A DNA stretch of 23,579 nt from Lachnospiraceae bacterium (GTDB lineage: Bacteria > Bacillota_A > Clostridia > Lachnospirales > Lachnospiraceae). Below are positions 1 through 7,089 of the stretch, in pieces. The position numbers and the translations under genes were made by a program. The DNA lies in assembly GCA_017542725.1 (NCBI GenBank), contig JAFXWR010000111.1, positions 1 to 23,579 of the forward strand, in the 5' to 3' direction. Below the pieces are notes generated by a model. It worked only from the letters and a program-made list of their open reading frames with translations. It was not told where the DNA came from and did no database searches. The stretch's first letter is position 1. Every line of letters starts with the position of its first letter.

Positions 1-57
1 ATACATACATGTCTCTCTATAAGAGATAATTCTTTTAGCATAGATTTAAATATAAAT

Positions 58-87
58 GCCAAAGTCCAGTAGGACTTGGCTTTTTTA
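58..87 (+). terminator. Intrinsic terminator or leader hairpin
   Basis: GCCAAAGTCC (58-67) pairs with GGACTTGGC (72-80), with one bulged A, and is followed at once by TTTTTT. It most simply ends a gene lying upstream of the window. It could also be a promoter-proximal hairpin in the leader of the gene starting at 145, because no convincing promoter lies between 88 and 144. Bases 1-57 show nothing else I can support. Confidence 0.75.
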
Positions 88-100
88 TTGCAATTAAGTT

Positions 101-126
101 TGTATGGGCGCAGCTTTGCAAGCCCG
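101..126 (+). repeat. Short palindromic repeat, intergenic copy 1
   Basis: TGTATGGGCG followed by CAGCTTTGCAAGCCCG matches the family consensus TGTAGGGGCGA...GCAGAGCCC. GGGC and GCCC form the outer arms, and AGCTTTGCAAG supplies a degenerate centre. It ends five bases before the GGAGGT ribosome binding site of the gene at 145, the same position as the copies at 10483 and 14304. Confidence 0.7.
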
Positions 127-144
127 AATTGGAGGTATCAGCAG

Positions 145-1866
145 ATGAAAAAATTAAAATTATTGAAAAAAGGACTAACACTATTTCTTGTATTATTTTT
201 GTGCGTAAATAATTTTGCTGCGATAGTTAGTGATAATGATGGTTCTGCCTTTATAACAAAAGCGGAGTTCGACAGTCTTAAAAATGACTTTCAATCTCAA
301 ATAGACAAATATAACACAAGTATAGATGCGAAGATTGATGGAGCTATAGCAGCATATCTTGCTGGAATAAAAGTTGAAAAAGAACAAATTAAATCATTAT
401 TTGTACGAACTTGGTCAGATTATACGGTTACAAATGGAGCATTTGCACAAACTTATGAGTATCCTGATTTTTCAAATTCAATCAATGTGTTTCATTATCG
501 CTTTAATGCAAACAGTTATTATGATAACCCTGTAGGTAACCTGGTAATGGGTGCAAATGTGGCGAGTGATGGTAATAGAGCCGATCAAGATGTTATAGAT
601 CTTTATTCTTCGTCAGGTAATAATCAATCGGGTAAACAGTTGTGGGCTTATGCTGCATTTGATTGGAAAAATACCAAGACAAGTAACAGAAGAAATCTCG
701 TTCAAGGTGTTGTTATAGGAGAGTCACCAGATACTACAAATATGACTTGGGCCGGGAGAGCAAATAATGTGACAGAGTTTTGGGCAAATAGTCGGTCTGT
801 ATATTTTAATAGTGACCCTGCATACATGAATGACACGACTGCTGCTAAGCAAAAGTTTGTAATTTGTACCCCATTAAGAATAAATGCTGATGGTTATATC
901 TCAAGCTTTACCGATGCTTGCTTAACGTCTGAAGATGGTGAATTTTTATGGCGCCCTTCTATTGAGTGGGATTATCAGGAAGGTTCTAATGTTGGAACAG
1001 ATAATTATACCTTGAGAAACTGGGGATATGGAAATAGGGCAATATCTGCATCGAGTATTCCGACTATAACTTATGATGCTGATGCTACAGGTGAAAAAAT
1101 TAGTTATTTGCATGTAGGTAATTACAAAGGTTCAGATTCATGGGAAGTGACAGCTAAAGATGTCACAAATTATGCACTTTATTCTACAAATAATTCAAAA
1201 CGATCAAAAGATTGGTTAGAAAAGGTTGTGTCTGAAAAAGAAATAGGTGGTAAATGGTCGGGGCATGAGCTAGGACGAAATGCGAATAGATCAAGAAGAG
1301 GGTTATCATATGTTCAAGCTTGGAGAACTGATCAACCAGTTGAGTTTTCTGACAGAAATGCAGGTCAAACTACTTATAATAACGCGCAAATTCCTGTTAT
1401 TGGTCTTTTGGGTAACTTCACAGCAAATAATATTTACCAGTTTAATAGTGGAGATGTAGTGGATGATGAAGGAAATGACATTGAGCCAATAAAGATGCAA
1501 CAAGGGCTGCCTATCATGCAAGTTAAAGAGTCAGAAAAAATAGAGTGGACACCAACCTTCAGTAAAATAAGCGTAACAGGTGCTGCTTCAGTAAATGAGT
1601 GCAAGGTAATCTTGGCTTATGAACCATTTAGTGATCTTACAACTGTAAGTAGTGTAGATAAATATGTAAAAATGGATGGAGTAGAGAGAGGTAGTTTCAT
1701 AGAAACGACAGGAGGAAAAGTTACTATAAAATTTGAGGCTGATAGAAGTGGATATGTGTATGCAAAGTGGGTGCCTAAAACAACAGATACAATAATTAGT
1801 AACAATAACTGGGAAGTATGTCTTGACATAAAAAATTGTAATACATATAAATCAATAAAAGAATAA
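145..1866 (+). CDS. Secreted protein of unknown function
   Basis: I do not recognise this 573-residue protein. The start is ATG 145, eight bases after GGAGGT (131-136); in-frame codons upstream fall in the repeat at 101-126 and would destroy the signal peptide. Residues 1-25 form a classical signal peptide: lysine-rich start, hydrophobic core LTLFLVLFL, small residues near NNFAA. Residues about 35-75 (FITKAEFDSLKNDFQSQID and on) look helical or coiled-coil, an N-terminal layout I associate with clostridial surface proteins. The middle is rich in Asn, Tyr, Trp and Ser. The last 100 residues look like a beta-sandwich (KVTIKFEADRSGYVYAKW). No LPXTG, lipobox or C-terminal membrane segment is visible, so release or non-covalent wall attachment is likely. 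It is a single-gene unit between hairpins at 58-87 and 1921-1950. Confidence 0.8.
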   Translation: MKKLKLLKKGLTLFLVLFLCVNNFAAIVSDNDGSAFITKAEFDSLKNDFQSQIDKYNTSIDAKIDGAIAAYLAGIKVEKEQIKSLFVRTWSDYTVTNGAFAQTYEYPDFSNSINVFHYRFNANSYYDNPVGNLVMGANVASDGNRADQDVIDLYSSSGNNQSGKQLWAYAAFDWKNTKTSNRRNLVQGVVIGESPDTTNMTWAGRANNVTEFWANSRSVYFNSDPAYMNDTTAAKQKFVICTPLRINADGYISSFTDACLTSEDGEFLWRPSIEWDYQEGSNVGTDNYTLRNWGYGNRAISASSIPTITYDADATGEKISYLHVGNYKGSDSWEVTAKDVTNYALYSTNNSKRSKDWLEKVVSEKEIGGKWSGHELGRNANRSRRGLSYVQAWRTDQPVEFSDRNAGQTTYNNAQIPVIGLLGNFTANNIYQFNSGDVVDDEGNDIEPIKMQQGLPIMQVKESEKIEWTPTFSKISVTGAASVNECKVILAYEPFSDLTTVSSVDKYVKMDGVERGSFIETTGGKVTIKFEADRSGYVYAKWVPKTTDTIISNNNWEVCLDIKNCNTYKSIKE

Positions 1867-1888
1867 AGAATAGAGTATAAGGGACGGC

Positions 1889-1906
1889 TTATTATTGCAA
1901 TAATAA
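1889..1906. repeat. Perfect 18-bp palindrome
   Basis: TTATTATTGCAATAATAA reads identically on both strands. It lies between the stop codon at 1866 and the terminator at 1921. It could be a small hairpin or a dimeric protein-binding site; nothing in the sequence decides which. Confidence 0.6.
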
Positions 1907-1920
1907 TGACGCTCTTGTAG

Positions 1921-1952
1921 ACAGGCGAGAAATCGCCTGTTTTTATTTTTTT
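1921..1952 (+). terminator. Intrinsic terminator of the secreted protein gene
   Basis: ACAGGCGA (1921-1928) pairs perfectly with TCGCCTGT (1933-1940) around a GAAA loop and is followed by TTTTATTTTTTT. It closes the transcription unit of the gene at 145-1866. Confidence 0.92.
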
Positions 1953-1979
1953 GTCATTAGAATTATAATGTGATATAAT
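1951..1979 (+). promoter_or_regulatory. Promoter of hemZ and the ABC-F gene
   Basis: TTGTCA (1951-1956), a 17-bp spacer, then TATAAT (1974-1979) preceded by TG at 1971-1972, giving an extended -10. Transcription would start near 1986, about 34 bases before hemZ. The -35 box overlaps the T-tract of the preceding terminator. Confidence 0.8.
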
Positions 1980-2019
1980 AATTATTTAGAAAATTGATTT
2001 ATAGTATGTAAAAAATTAA

Positions 2020-3687
2020 ATGATATACGTATATATAACAAAAGAATTAAAACCCTTCGAAACAGACATAAGAGATTTGTGTTTGGCTTTTTTTACTTTG
2101 CAAAAAATTACTTACATTTTTGAAGATGATATAAGAGCAGATATAGGTGATAACAAAAATATTGTAGAGGCGAGCAAAAATATCGTAGGGGCGAGTTCTG
2201 CGAGCCCTATAGATTCAGATATTATAGTAAAAGATTATTATAGCGGAACTTTTTCTGCTGATAGATTGACAGTAAAAAGTGAGGTGAAGAGACAATTATA
2301 TGATTATCTTAGTAAATTGACAGGCAAAAAACTTTTATGGGGGACACTCACTGGCATAAGACCTGTGAATATAGTTACAAGTATATTAGAGGAGAGGGCT
2401 CGTGAAACTCGCCCCTACGGATACAACGCTCGCCCATACGATGAAGAGCGGCATAATAGGAAACCCGTAGCCGCGAGTTATATGAGCGGTAAGAACATTA
2501 AGGATGTGATGGGACTTAGTCCTATAACTGAAATAAATAATCCGATTTATAAAGAAAATGAGGTGATAAAAGAGTATCTTAAGAAAGAATATTACATAAG
2601 TGACGAGAAAGCATTTGAACTTATAAAGATTGCAAGAAATGAAATTAAAATCTTAAATAGACCTGAGATAAGAAATTTTAAAGATAGTTACAGTGTGTAT
2701 GTAGGAGTGCCATTTTGTAAGAGCACATGTCTTTATTGTTCTTTTACTTCATTTAATATAGAAAAGTTTGGGAAGTATGTTGATAAATATTTGGATACGA
2801 TAGAGAGAGACTTTAATAGTAGAATTGGGAAAATAGTGGGCAAGAGGGCTCTGCAAGCATTCGCCCATACGAATACAGCATCTACCTCTACAGACAAATT
2901 ACAACCACTTACTTTATACATCGGTGGTGGGACGCCTACGTCACTTGATGAGAATGCATTTGAAAGATTACTTTCTATAATAGACAAATATGTTGATAGG
3001 TCAAAATGCATCGAGTACACAGTTGAGGCAGGACGACCTGACACTATTACAAAAGAAAAACTTTTGATTATGAAAAGACATGGGGTTAGTCGCATTTCAA
3101 TTAACCCACAAAGTTTTAATCAAAAGACTTTGGACTTGATTGGCAGAAAGCACACTGTAAAAGATGTGGTGGAAAAATTCAAACTTGCAAGAGAGTTGGG
3201 ATTTGACAATATCAACATGGATATAATTTTGGGACTGCCGAATGAGCACTTGTTTGATGTTTTGAAAACATTAAATGGGGTTAGGAAACTCAAACTAGAT
3301 TCATTTACAGTGCACTCGCTTGCACTTAAGAGGGCGGCGAGACTTAACTTTGAGCTTGATGAGTGGACGAGAAATTATTACTTAGCTGGTGTGGGCAAAA
3401 GGGAGATTGATAGTATGTTTAAGTGGAGTGAGAGGCTTGCAGAACATTTGAAACTTAAACCTTATTATCTTTATAGACAAAAGAATATTGCAGGCAATCT
3501 TGAAAATGTCGGCTATGCTAAAGAAGGAAAAGAATGTATCTATAACATAATGATGATGAGTGAGAGACATAGTGTGTATGGATTTGGAACAGCGACGACG
3601 AAAGAAGTTTTTTATGAAAATGGTGGCAAGAGAATAGAAAGTGAAGAAGGATATAAGTCAGTTATAGATTACTGCGAGAGAGTTTGA
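2020..3687 (+). CDS. hemZ: Coproporphyrinogen dehydrogenase-like radical SAM protein HemZ
   Basis: HemZ-type proteins are radical-SAM enzymes related to HemN, which decarboxylates coproporphyrinogen III without oxygen. The cluster motif CKSTCLYC gives C233, C237 and C240. YIGGGTPTS at about 300-308 is the HemN/HemZ signature, and SRISINPQSF and MDIILGLPNE follow in the usual order. The N-terminus (MIYVYITKEL) fits HemZ, so ATG 2020 is kept although no good Shine-Dalgarno site precedes it. At 555 residues it is longer than the usual roughly 490-500. The excess lies in low-complexity inserts at residues about 48-64, 126-155 and 275-290, each matching a palindromic repeat in the DNA. The catalytic motifs are untouched. 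No other haem genes are nearby, so the physiological substrate cannot be told from context. The stop overlaps the next start by one base (TGATG). Confidence 0.88.
   Translation: MIYVYITKELKPFETDIRDLCLAFFTLQKITYIFEDDIRADIGDNKNIVEASKNIVGASSASPIDSDIIVKDYYSGTFSADRLTVKSEVKRQLYDYLSKLTGKKLLWGTLTGIRPVNIVTSILEERARETRPYGYNARPYDEERHNRKPVAASYMSGKNIKDVMGLSPITEINNPIYKENEVIKEYLKKEYYISDEKAFELIKIARNEIKILNRPEIRNFKDSYSVYVGVPFCKSTCLYCSFTSFNIEKFGKYVDKYLDTIERDFNSRIGKIVGKRALQAFAHTNTASTSTDKLQPLTLYIGGGTPTSLDENAFERLLSIIDKYVDRSKCIEYTVEAGRPDTITKEKLLIMKRHGVSRISINPQSFNQKTLDLIGRKHTVKDVVEKFKLARELGFDNINMDIILGLPNEHLFDVLKTLNGVRKLKLDSFTVHSLALKRAARLNFELDEWTRNYYLAGVGKREIDSMFKWSERLAEHLKLKPYYLYRQKNIAGNLENVGYAKEGKECIYNIMMMSERHSVYGFGTATTKEVFYENGGKRIESEEGYKSVIDYCERV
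2163..2208 (+). repeat. Half plus full palindromic repeat inside hemZ
   Basis: A half copy TGTAGAGGCGAGC (2163-2175) is followed by a full copy running from CGTAGGGGCGAG to CGAGCCCT (2184-2208). They are read in frame as NIVEAS KNIVGAS SASP, in the poorly conserved N-terminal part of HemZ. Orientation is forward. Confidence 0.75.
2395..2479 (-). repeat. Composite palindromic repeat inside hemZ
   Basis: A full copy in reverse orientation (AGGGCTCGTGAAACTC then GCCCCTACG, 2395-2419) is followed by a half copy GCTCGCCCATACG (2428-2440). A degenerate forward half copy CGTAGCCGCGAGTT lies at 2466-2479. Together they encode an insert of about 30 residues (ERARETRPYGYNARPYD and on) between the helix ending SILEE and the helix EVIKEYLKKEY that normally follow closely. 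Confidence 0.75.
2845..2871 (-). repeat. Full palindromic repeat inside hemZ
   Basis: AGGGCTCTGCAAGCATTC followed by GCCCATACG is almost the exact reverse complement of the intergenic copy at 14304-14330. It is read as RALQAFAHT, just before the YIGGGTPTS strand of the radical-SAM barrel, where family members have a short loop. Confidence 0.85.
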
Positions 3688-5723
3688 TGCTTTACGAAAT
3701 TAAAAACGGAACAGTTTCACTTGGTGGAAATGAGATTTTATCTCATTTCAGTTTTCGTATGGTTGATAATGAGAAGATAGGAATAGTTGGTAGAAATGGT
3801 GCAGGCAAGACAACGCTTCTTAGGCTGATGAATGGTGAGATAGAACTTGATTACAATGATGATAACACAAGGGGTGAGATTGTTAAGTCAAAAGATTTTA
3901 ACCCAGGGTATTTGAGACAGCAGTTGGCGGGGGCAACTGAGGGCTCGCAAGCTTCGCCCCTACAAGACACGCCTCTACAAGAGACAACTTATAGCTACTT
4001 GTTGGAGGCATTTAATAAGCTTATAGAGATGGAACAGAAGATTGAAAAGCTCACAAATGAGATTGCAGAAAATTATGATGAGAAAAAAGCGGTAGAATTA
4101 AATACACTCATTGATACATATAATTTTGAGGGCGGCAATATTTACATAAAAGAATTAAAGACTGGATTTAAAAAGTTTGGTTTTAATGAGAGCGATTTAG
4201 AAAAACCTTTAAATGAATTTTCGGGTGGACAAAGTACAAAAATTTCTCTTTTAAAACTTTTGCTTTCAAAGCCAGATGTGCTGATTCTTGATGAGCCTAC
4301 AAATCACCTTGATATAGAGGCGATTGAGTGGATGGAAAATTATTTGCAAGGATACATGAAAAACATAGTTGTTGTGTCGCACGATAGAATGTTTCTTGAT
4401 AATATTTGTAATGTCATTTATGATGTGGAAAACAGAGAGACTGTGCGTTATGATGGCAACTATACTGATTTTGTGCAGCAAAAAGAAATTAATTATCAAT
4501 TAAAACTTGCAGAATATAATAAAAACTTAAAAGAGATAGAAAGGCTTACTGCACTCGCAGATAGATTTAGATATAAAGCGACGAAAGCAAAGATGGTGCA
4601 GTCAAAAGATAAGGTTATAGAAAAACTTGAGGCAAAGACATTTAAACCCATGGAAGCAGATACAAAAACATTTCATGTGAAGATAGTGCCAAATAAAGTT
4701 GGTGGGAAAGAAGTGCTTAGATGCACAGACTTAGTTGTTGGATACAATAAGGGCTCGTACAACTCGCCCGTACAAGGGACGACAGAATGTCGTCCACTAC
4801 AAGACTCGTCAGTACAAGCAAATGTGGTTGCAAAAGTGAATTTAGTAGTGAATCGTGGTGACAGGCTTGCTGTAATCGGTGCGAATGGCACAGGGAAATC
4901 CACTTTTACAAAAACGATTGTAGGGGTGCTTCCAAAAATTTCTGGTGAATATAGTTATGGTCATGAGATAGAATTTGAATATTTTGATCAGAGGATAGCA
5001 GAAAATAATTCTATAAAGACTTTGTTTGATGATTTTTCAGATGAATTTCCTACATATGATAATACTGAAGTGAGAAATAGACTTGGTAGATTTTTATTTG
5101 GTGAAGAAGATATAAGTAAAAGAGTTTGCGACTTGTCAGGTGGTGAAAAGGTTAGACTATGTCTTGCTAAGATATTTGAAAGAAAACCAAACTTGCTTAT
5201 ACTTGATGAGCCGACAAATCACTTGGATATTTTGGGAAAAGAAAGTTTGGAAGAGATTATAAATAATTTTGAGGGGACGGTTATATTTGTTTCGCATGAT
5301 AGATATTTTGTGAAAAAAATTTCAACTAAAGTTTTATTTTTTGAAGAGCGGGCTCATACAAAATTTTTTGAGTTTGGATATGCAGATTATGAGAAGTATG
5401 TCAAAGAAAAAGAATTATCTGAGGCCCAAGATACAAGAGATGTCAATACTTATACAAATGCTAATTTAAATACTACCGCTAAAGATACTCGAGGCAAAAA
5501 GAGTTATATAGAAAGTAAGCAAAAAAATAAAGATGATAAAAAAATCAAGAAATTAGAAGAAGAAATAGCTAAATTAGAGAAGGAACTAGAAGTGCTTAAA
5601 ACACGGCTTGAGGACAGTAGCATACAGAGCAATTTTGAAGAACTGTCAGCTATCCAAAAAGAAATAGATGAAAAGAATAGCGTTATAATGGTAAAGTACG
5701 AAATGTGGGAAAAATTGCAATAG
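3687..5723 (+). CDS. ABC-F family ATPase (translation or ribosome factor type)
   Basis: ABC-F proteins are soluble twin-ATPase proteins that mostly act on the ribosome rather than in transport. Two ABC domains are present: Walker A GRNGAGKTT near residue 36, signature FSGGQ, Walker B LILDEPTNHLDIEA; then Walker A GANGTGKST near residue 400, signature LSGGE and LILDEPTNHLDI. No transmembrane segment is seen. The C-terminus carries a lysine/glutamate-rich coiled coil (KKIKKLEEEIAKLEKELEVL), as in YdiF/Uup-like members. I start at ATG 3687, overlapping the hemZ stop by one base; TTG 3684 would add one residue. At 678 residues it is slightly long for the group. Two inserts, near residues 85-98 and 355-378, coincide with palindromic repeats and lie outside the nucleotide-binding motifs. 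The exact subfamily and function are not clear; antibiotic protection is possible but not shown. Confidence 0.9.
   Translation: MLYEIKNGTVSLGGNEILSHFSFRMVDNEKIGIVGRNGAGKTTLLRLMNGEIELDYNDDNTRGEIVKSKDFNPGYLRQQLAGATEGSQASPLQDTPLQETTYSYLLEAFNKLIEMEQKIEKLTNEIAENYDEKKAVELNTLIDTYNFEGGNIYIKELKTGFKKFGFNESDLEKPLNEFSGGQSTKISLLKLLLSKPDVLILDEPTNHLDIEAIEWMENYLQGYMKNIVVVSHDRMFLDNICNVIYDVENRETVRYDGNYTDFVQQKEINYQLKLAEYNKNLKEIERLTALADRFRYKATKAKMVQSKDKVIEKLEAKTFKPMEADTKTFHVKIVPNKVGGKEVLRCTDLVVGYNKGSYNSPVQGTTECRPLQDSSVQANVVAKVNLVVNRGDRLAVIGANGTGKSTFTKTIVGVLPKISGEYSYGHEIEFEYFDQRIAENNSIKTLFDDFSDEFPTYDNTEVRNRLGRFLFGEEDISKRVCDLSGGEKVRLCLAKIFERKPNLLILDEPTNHLDILGKESLEEIINNFEGTVIFVSHDRYFVKKISTKVLFFEERAHTKFFEFGYADYEKYVKEKELSEAQDTRDVNTYTNANLNTTAKDTRGKKSYIESKQKNKDDKKIKKLEEEIAKLEKELEVLKTRLEDSSIQSNFEELSAIQKEIDEKNSVIMVKYEMWEKLQ
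3940..3980 (-). repeat. Full plus half palindromic repeat inside the ABC-F gene
   Basis: AGGGCTCGCAAGCTTC then GCCCCTACA (3940-3964) is a reverse-orientation copy, followed by a half unit ACACGCCTCTACAA (3967-3980). It is translated as EGSQASPLQDTPLQE, in a different frame from the reverse copies in hemZ. It sits between the GYLRQQ strand and the helix TTYSYLLEAF of the first ABC domain. Confidence 0.82.
4750..4818 (-). repeat. Composite of two palindrome types inside the ABC-F gene
   Basis: A reverse-orientation copy AGGGCTCGTACAACTC then GCCCGTACA (4750-4774) is followed directly by a second palindrome, GGACGACA GAA TGTCGTCC (4776-4794), ending CACTACA. A half unit ACTCGTCAGTACAA lies at about 4804-4817. 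All are read in frame (KGSYNSPVQGTTECRPLQ and on) at the start of the second ABC domain, between the strand LVVGYN and the strand KVNLVV. Confidence 0.8.
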
Positions 5724-5795
5724 AATGCATAATTTTAGCCTTATAATTAGTAAGAAAAATGTAATAAAATCCATATTTCAAATAGCAAAAAAATC

Positions 5796-5823
5796 TTGAC
5801 AAATAAGACAAAAATAGTATAAT
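5796..5823 (+). promoter_or_regulatory. Strong promoter of the small secreted protein
   Basis: Perfect TTGACA (5796-5801) and perfect TATAAT (5818-5823), separated by 16 bp. AGGAGG (5842-5847) follows seven bases before ATG 5854. The consensus boxes and strong ribosome binding site suggest high expression. Confidence 0.9.
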
Positions 5824-5853
5824 TATTGTAATAATTCATATAGGAGGAATAGT

Positions 5854-6432
5854 ATGAAGAAGAGAATCATAAGCTTAGTATTAGCTTTGACATTCGTATT
5901 TGCATCAGTTCTTTCTACTAATGCTGCTTCTTTTTCACAAGGCGCTACAGTTGGTACTGTAACAACTAAGAATCCAACTTCAATATCTTACAAGGATATT
6001 AGCCGTCTTGCAGAACTTGCAACAAATGTTCGTGGAAAACAAGCTAGAATAGTAAATGCAACTAGATACAATGGTAGTAGCACAGTTTGGGTTGTTAGAC
6101 TTAACTTTGGTGAAGGTGGCGACCAATGTGCAGCTGATTTCATAATCAATGTATATCCATATTCTTGGGATTCAAAGACTCAATCAGTTACTTCATTACC
6201 ATTTGCAAATGTTGAAGAAGGTACTGCTAAGTTTGGACCATGTTGGTATTATTTCGGATTATTCGACGATGTAACACATCAATCATGTGGTTTTGCAATC
6301 GCTGAAAGAATCAAGAGATGGCCTAACTGGACAGATATGTCATTCTCAGGTGTAACATACAGAGGCGTTGGCTATACTGGATCTTATACTGAAGGAAATG
6401 ACGTTGCTTTCATTGAGAAGCACATTCAATAA
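5854..6432 (+). CDS. Small secreted protein of unknown function
   Basis: I do not recognise this 192-residue protein. It has a textbook signal peptide (MKKRIISLVLALTFVFASVL, cleavage after TNA). The mature part of about 167 residues is mostly beta-prone and rich in aromatics (GPCWYYFGLFDD, RWPNWTDM). It has three cysteines, in DQCAAD, GPCWYY and QSCGFA, all in the middle of the chain, so one disulphide is possible. No wall anchor or catalytic motif is visible. It is alone between a consensus promoter and a strong terminator. Unlike the neighbouring operon it carries no repeat insert, and its codons include many of the type used by the ribosomal genes downstream (aac, ttc, atc). Strong expression of an abundant exported protein is my inference. 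Confidence 0.85.
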   Translation: MKKRIISLVLALTFVFASVLSTNAASFSQGATVGTVTTKNPTSISYKDISRLAELATNVRGKQARIVNATRYNGSSTVWVVRLNFGEGGDQCAADFIINVYPYSWDSKTQSVTSLPFANVEEGTAKFGPCWYYFGLFDDVTHQSCGFAIAERIKRWPNWTDMSFSGVTYRGVGYTGSYTEGNDVAFIEKHIQ

Positions 6433-6453
6433 TTAATTATTATGTGAAAAAAG

Positions 6454-6486
6454 AAAGTCCATGCGTACGCGATGGACTTTTTTTGT
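6454..6486 (+). terminator. Intrinsic terminator
   Basis: AAAGTCCAT (6454-6462) pairs with ATGGACTTT (6472-6480) around a GC-rich loop that contains the palindrome GCGTACGC. T residues continue to 6484. It ends the unit at 5854-6432. Confidence 0.93.
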
Positions 6487-6499
6487 GCAATAAAACTAG

Positions 6500-6528
6500 T
6501 TGACAAAATGCTTACATTTTAGTATTAT
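6500..6528 (+). promoter_or_regulatory. Promoter of rplM-rpsI
   Basis: TTGACA (6500-6505), a 17-bp spacer and TATTAT (6523-6528). Predicted initiation near 6535 places the first leader hairpin at the very 5' end of the transcript. Confidence 0.85.
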
Positions 6529-6531
6529 AAA

Positions 6532-6644
6532 GGGGCTCTCACAAGAGTCCTTTTTTTATCTTGTGGAGTATCACCGAAAACGACAGTGCAAGGAACTATA
6601 TAAAAGGAGATGGGCTTGCACACCAGAGTAAGGAGGAAATTAAA
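6532..6644 (+). promoter_or_regulatory. Structured rplM leader, probable L13 autoregulatory leader
   Basis: GGGCTCT pairs with AGAGTCC (6533-6550, one G-U) and is followed by a run of T, a terminator-like hairpin. A competing pair, CACAAG (6540-6545) with CTTGTG (6560-6565), would disrupt it. Further on, GTGCAAG (6586-6592) pairs perfectly with CTTGCAC (6615-6621), preceded by ACCGAAAACGACA. Firmicute rplM operons are known to carry an L13 leader that the protein is thought to bind. The position and the long-range stem agree, but I could not test the match to the Rfam model. Confidence 0.6.
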
Positions 6645-7076
6645 ATGATGACATTCGTGCCTAAAGCAGCGGATGTAGCCACTAAGAAGTGGTACGTTCT
6701 TGACTGCGACAATGTTGTCCTTGGACGTCTAGCTACAAAAGCAGCAGAAGTTCTTCAAGGCAAACACAAAGTTACTTATATGCCAAATGTAGATATGGGT
6801 GACTATGTAGTAGTAGTAAATGCAGAAAAGATTAAAGTTACTGGAAAGAAACTTGATCAAAAAATTTATTTCCATCACACAGGATGGCTTGGCGGAGGAA
6901 GATATATCACACTTCGCGAACTCAAGCAAAAATTCCCAGAGAGAGTTGTTGAATATGCTATAAAGGGAATGTTACCAAAGGGACCTCTCGGCAGACAAAT
7001 GTATAGAAAGTTATTTGTATATGCTGGACCAGATCACAAGCATCAGGCACAAAAACCTGAAGCATTAAAGGTATAG
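6645..7076 (+). CDS. rplM: 50S ribosomal protein L13
   Basis: L13 is an early-assembly protein of the large subunit that binds 23S rRNA. The whole family pattern is present in 143 residues: KKWYVLDCDNVVLGRLAT, the GKHK and DMGDYVVVVNAEKI strands, VTGKKLDQKIYFHHTGW, GMLPKGPLGRQMYRKL and the C-terminal YAGPDHKHQAQKPE. The length is normal. I use ATG 6645, eight bases after AGGAGG (6631-6636); the adjacent ATG 6648 is possible. A longer frame running back to 6561 crosses the structured leader and the Shine-Dalgarno site and is not coding. The gene forms the usual operon with rpsI, 13 bases downstream. Regulation through the leader by L13 itself is likely from knowledge of the family. Confidence 0.97.
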   Translation: MMTFVPKAADVATKKWYVLDCDNVVLGRLATKAAEVLQGKHKVTYMPNVDMGDYVVVVNAEKIKVTGKKLDQKIYFHHTGWLGGGRYITLRELKQKFPERVVEYAIKGMLPKGPLGRQMYRKLFVYAGPDHKHQAQKPEALKV

Positions 7077-7089
7077 GAGGTAAACCCAT

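Noticed and set aside
76..144. Upstream in-frame start for the first secreted protein
   Set aside because: It runs through the terminator tail and a palindromic repeat and places 23 residues ahead of a clear signal peptide, while GGAGGT precedes ATG 145.
5343..5500. Possible decayed repeat copies in the ABC-F C-terminal region (GCGGGCTCATACAA; CAAGATACAAGAGATG)
   Set aside because: Only fragments of the consensus match and no paired arms remain; too weak to list.
6561..6644. N-terminal extension of L13 (MWSITEND and on)
   Set aside because: The stretch covers the structured leader and the ribosome binding site AGGAGG; L13 proteins start at the MMTFVPKA position.
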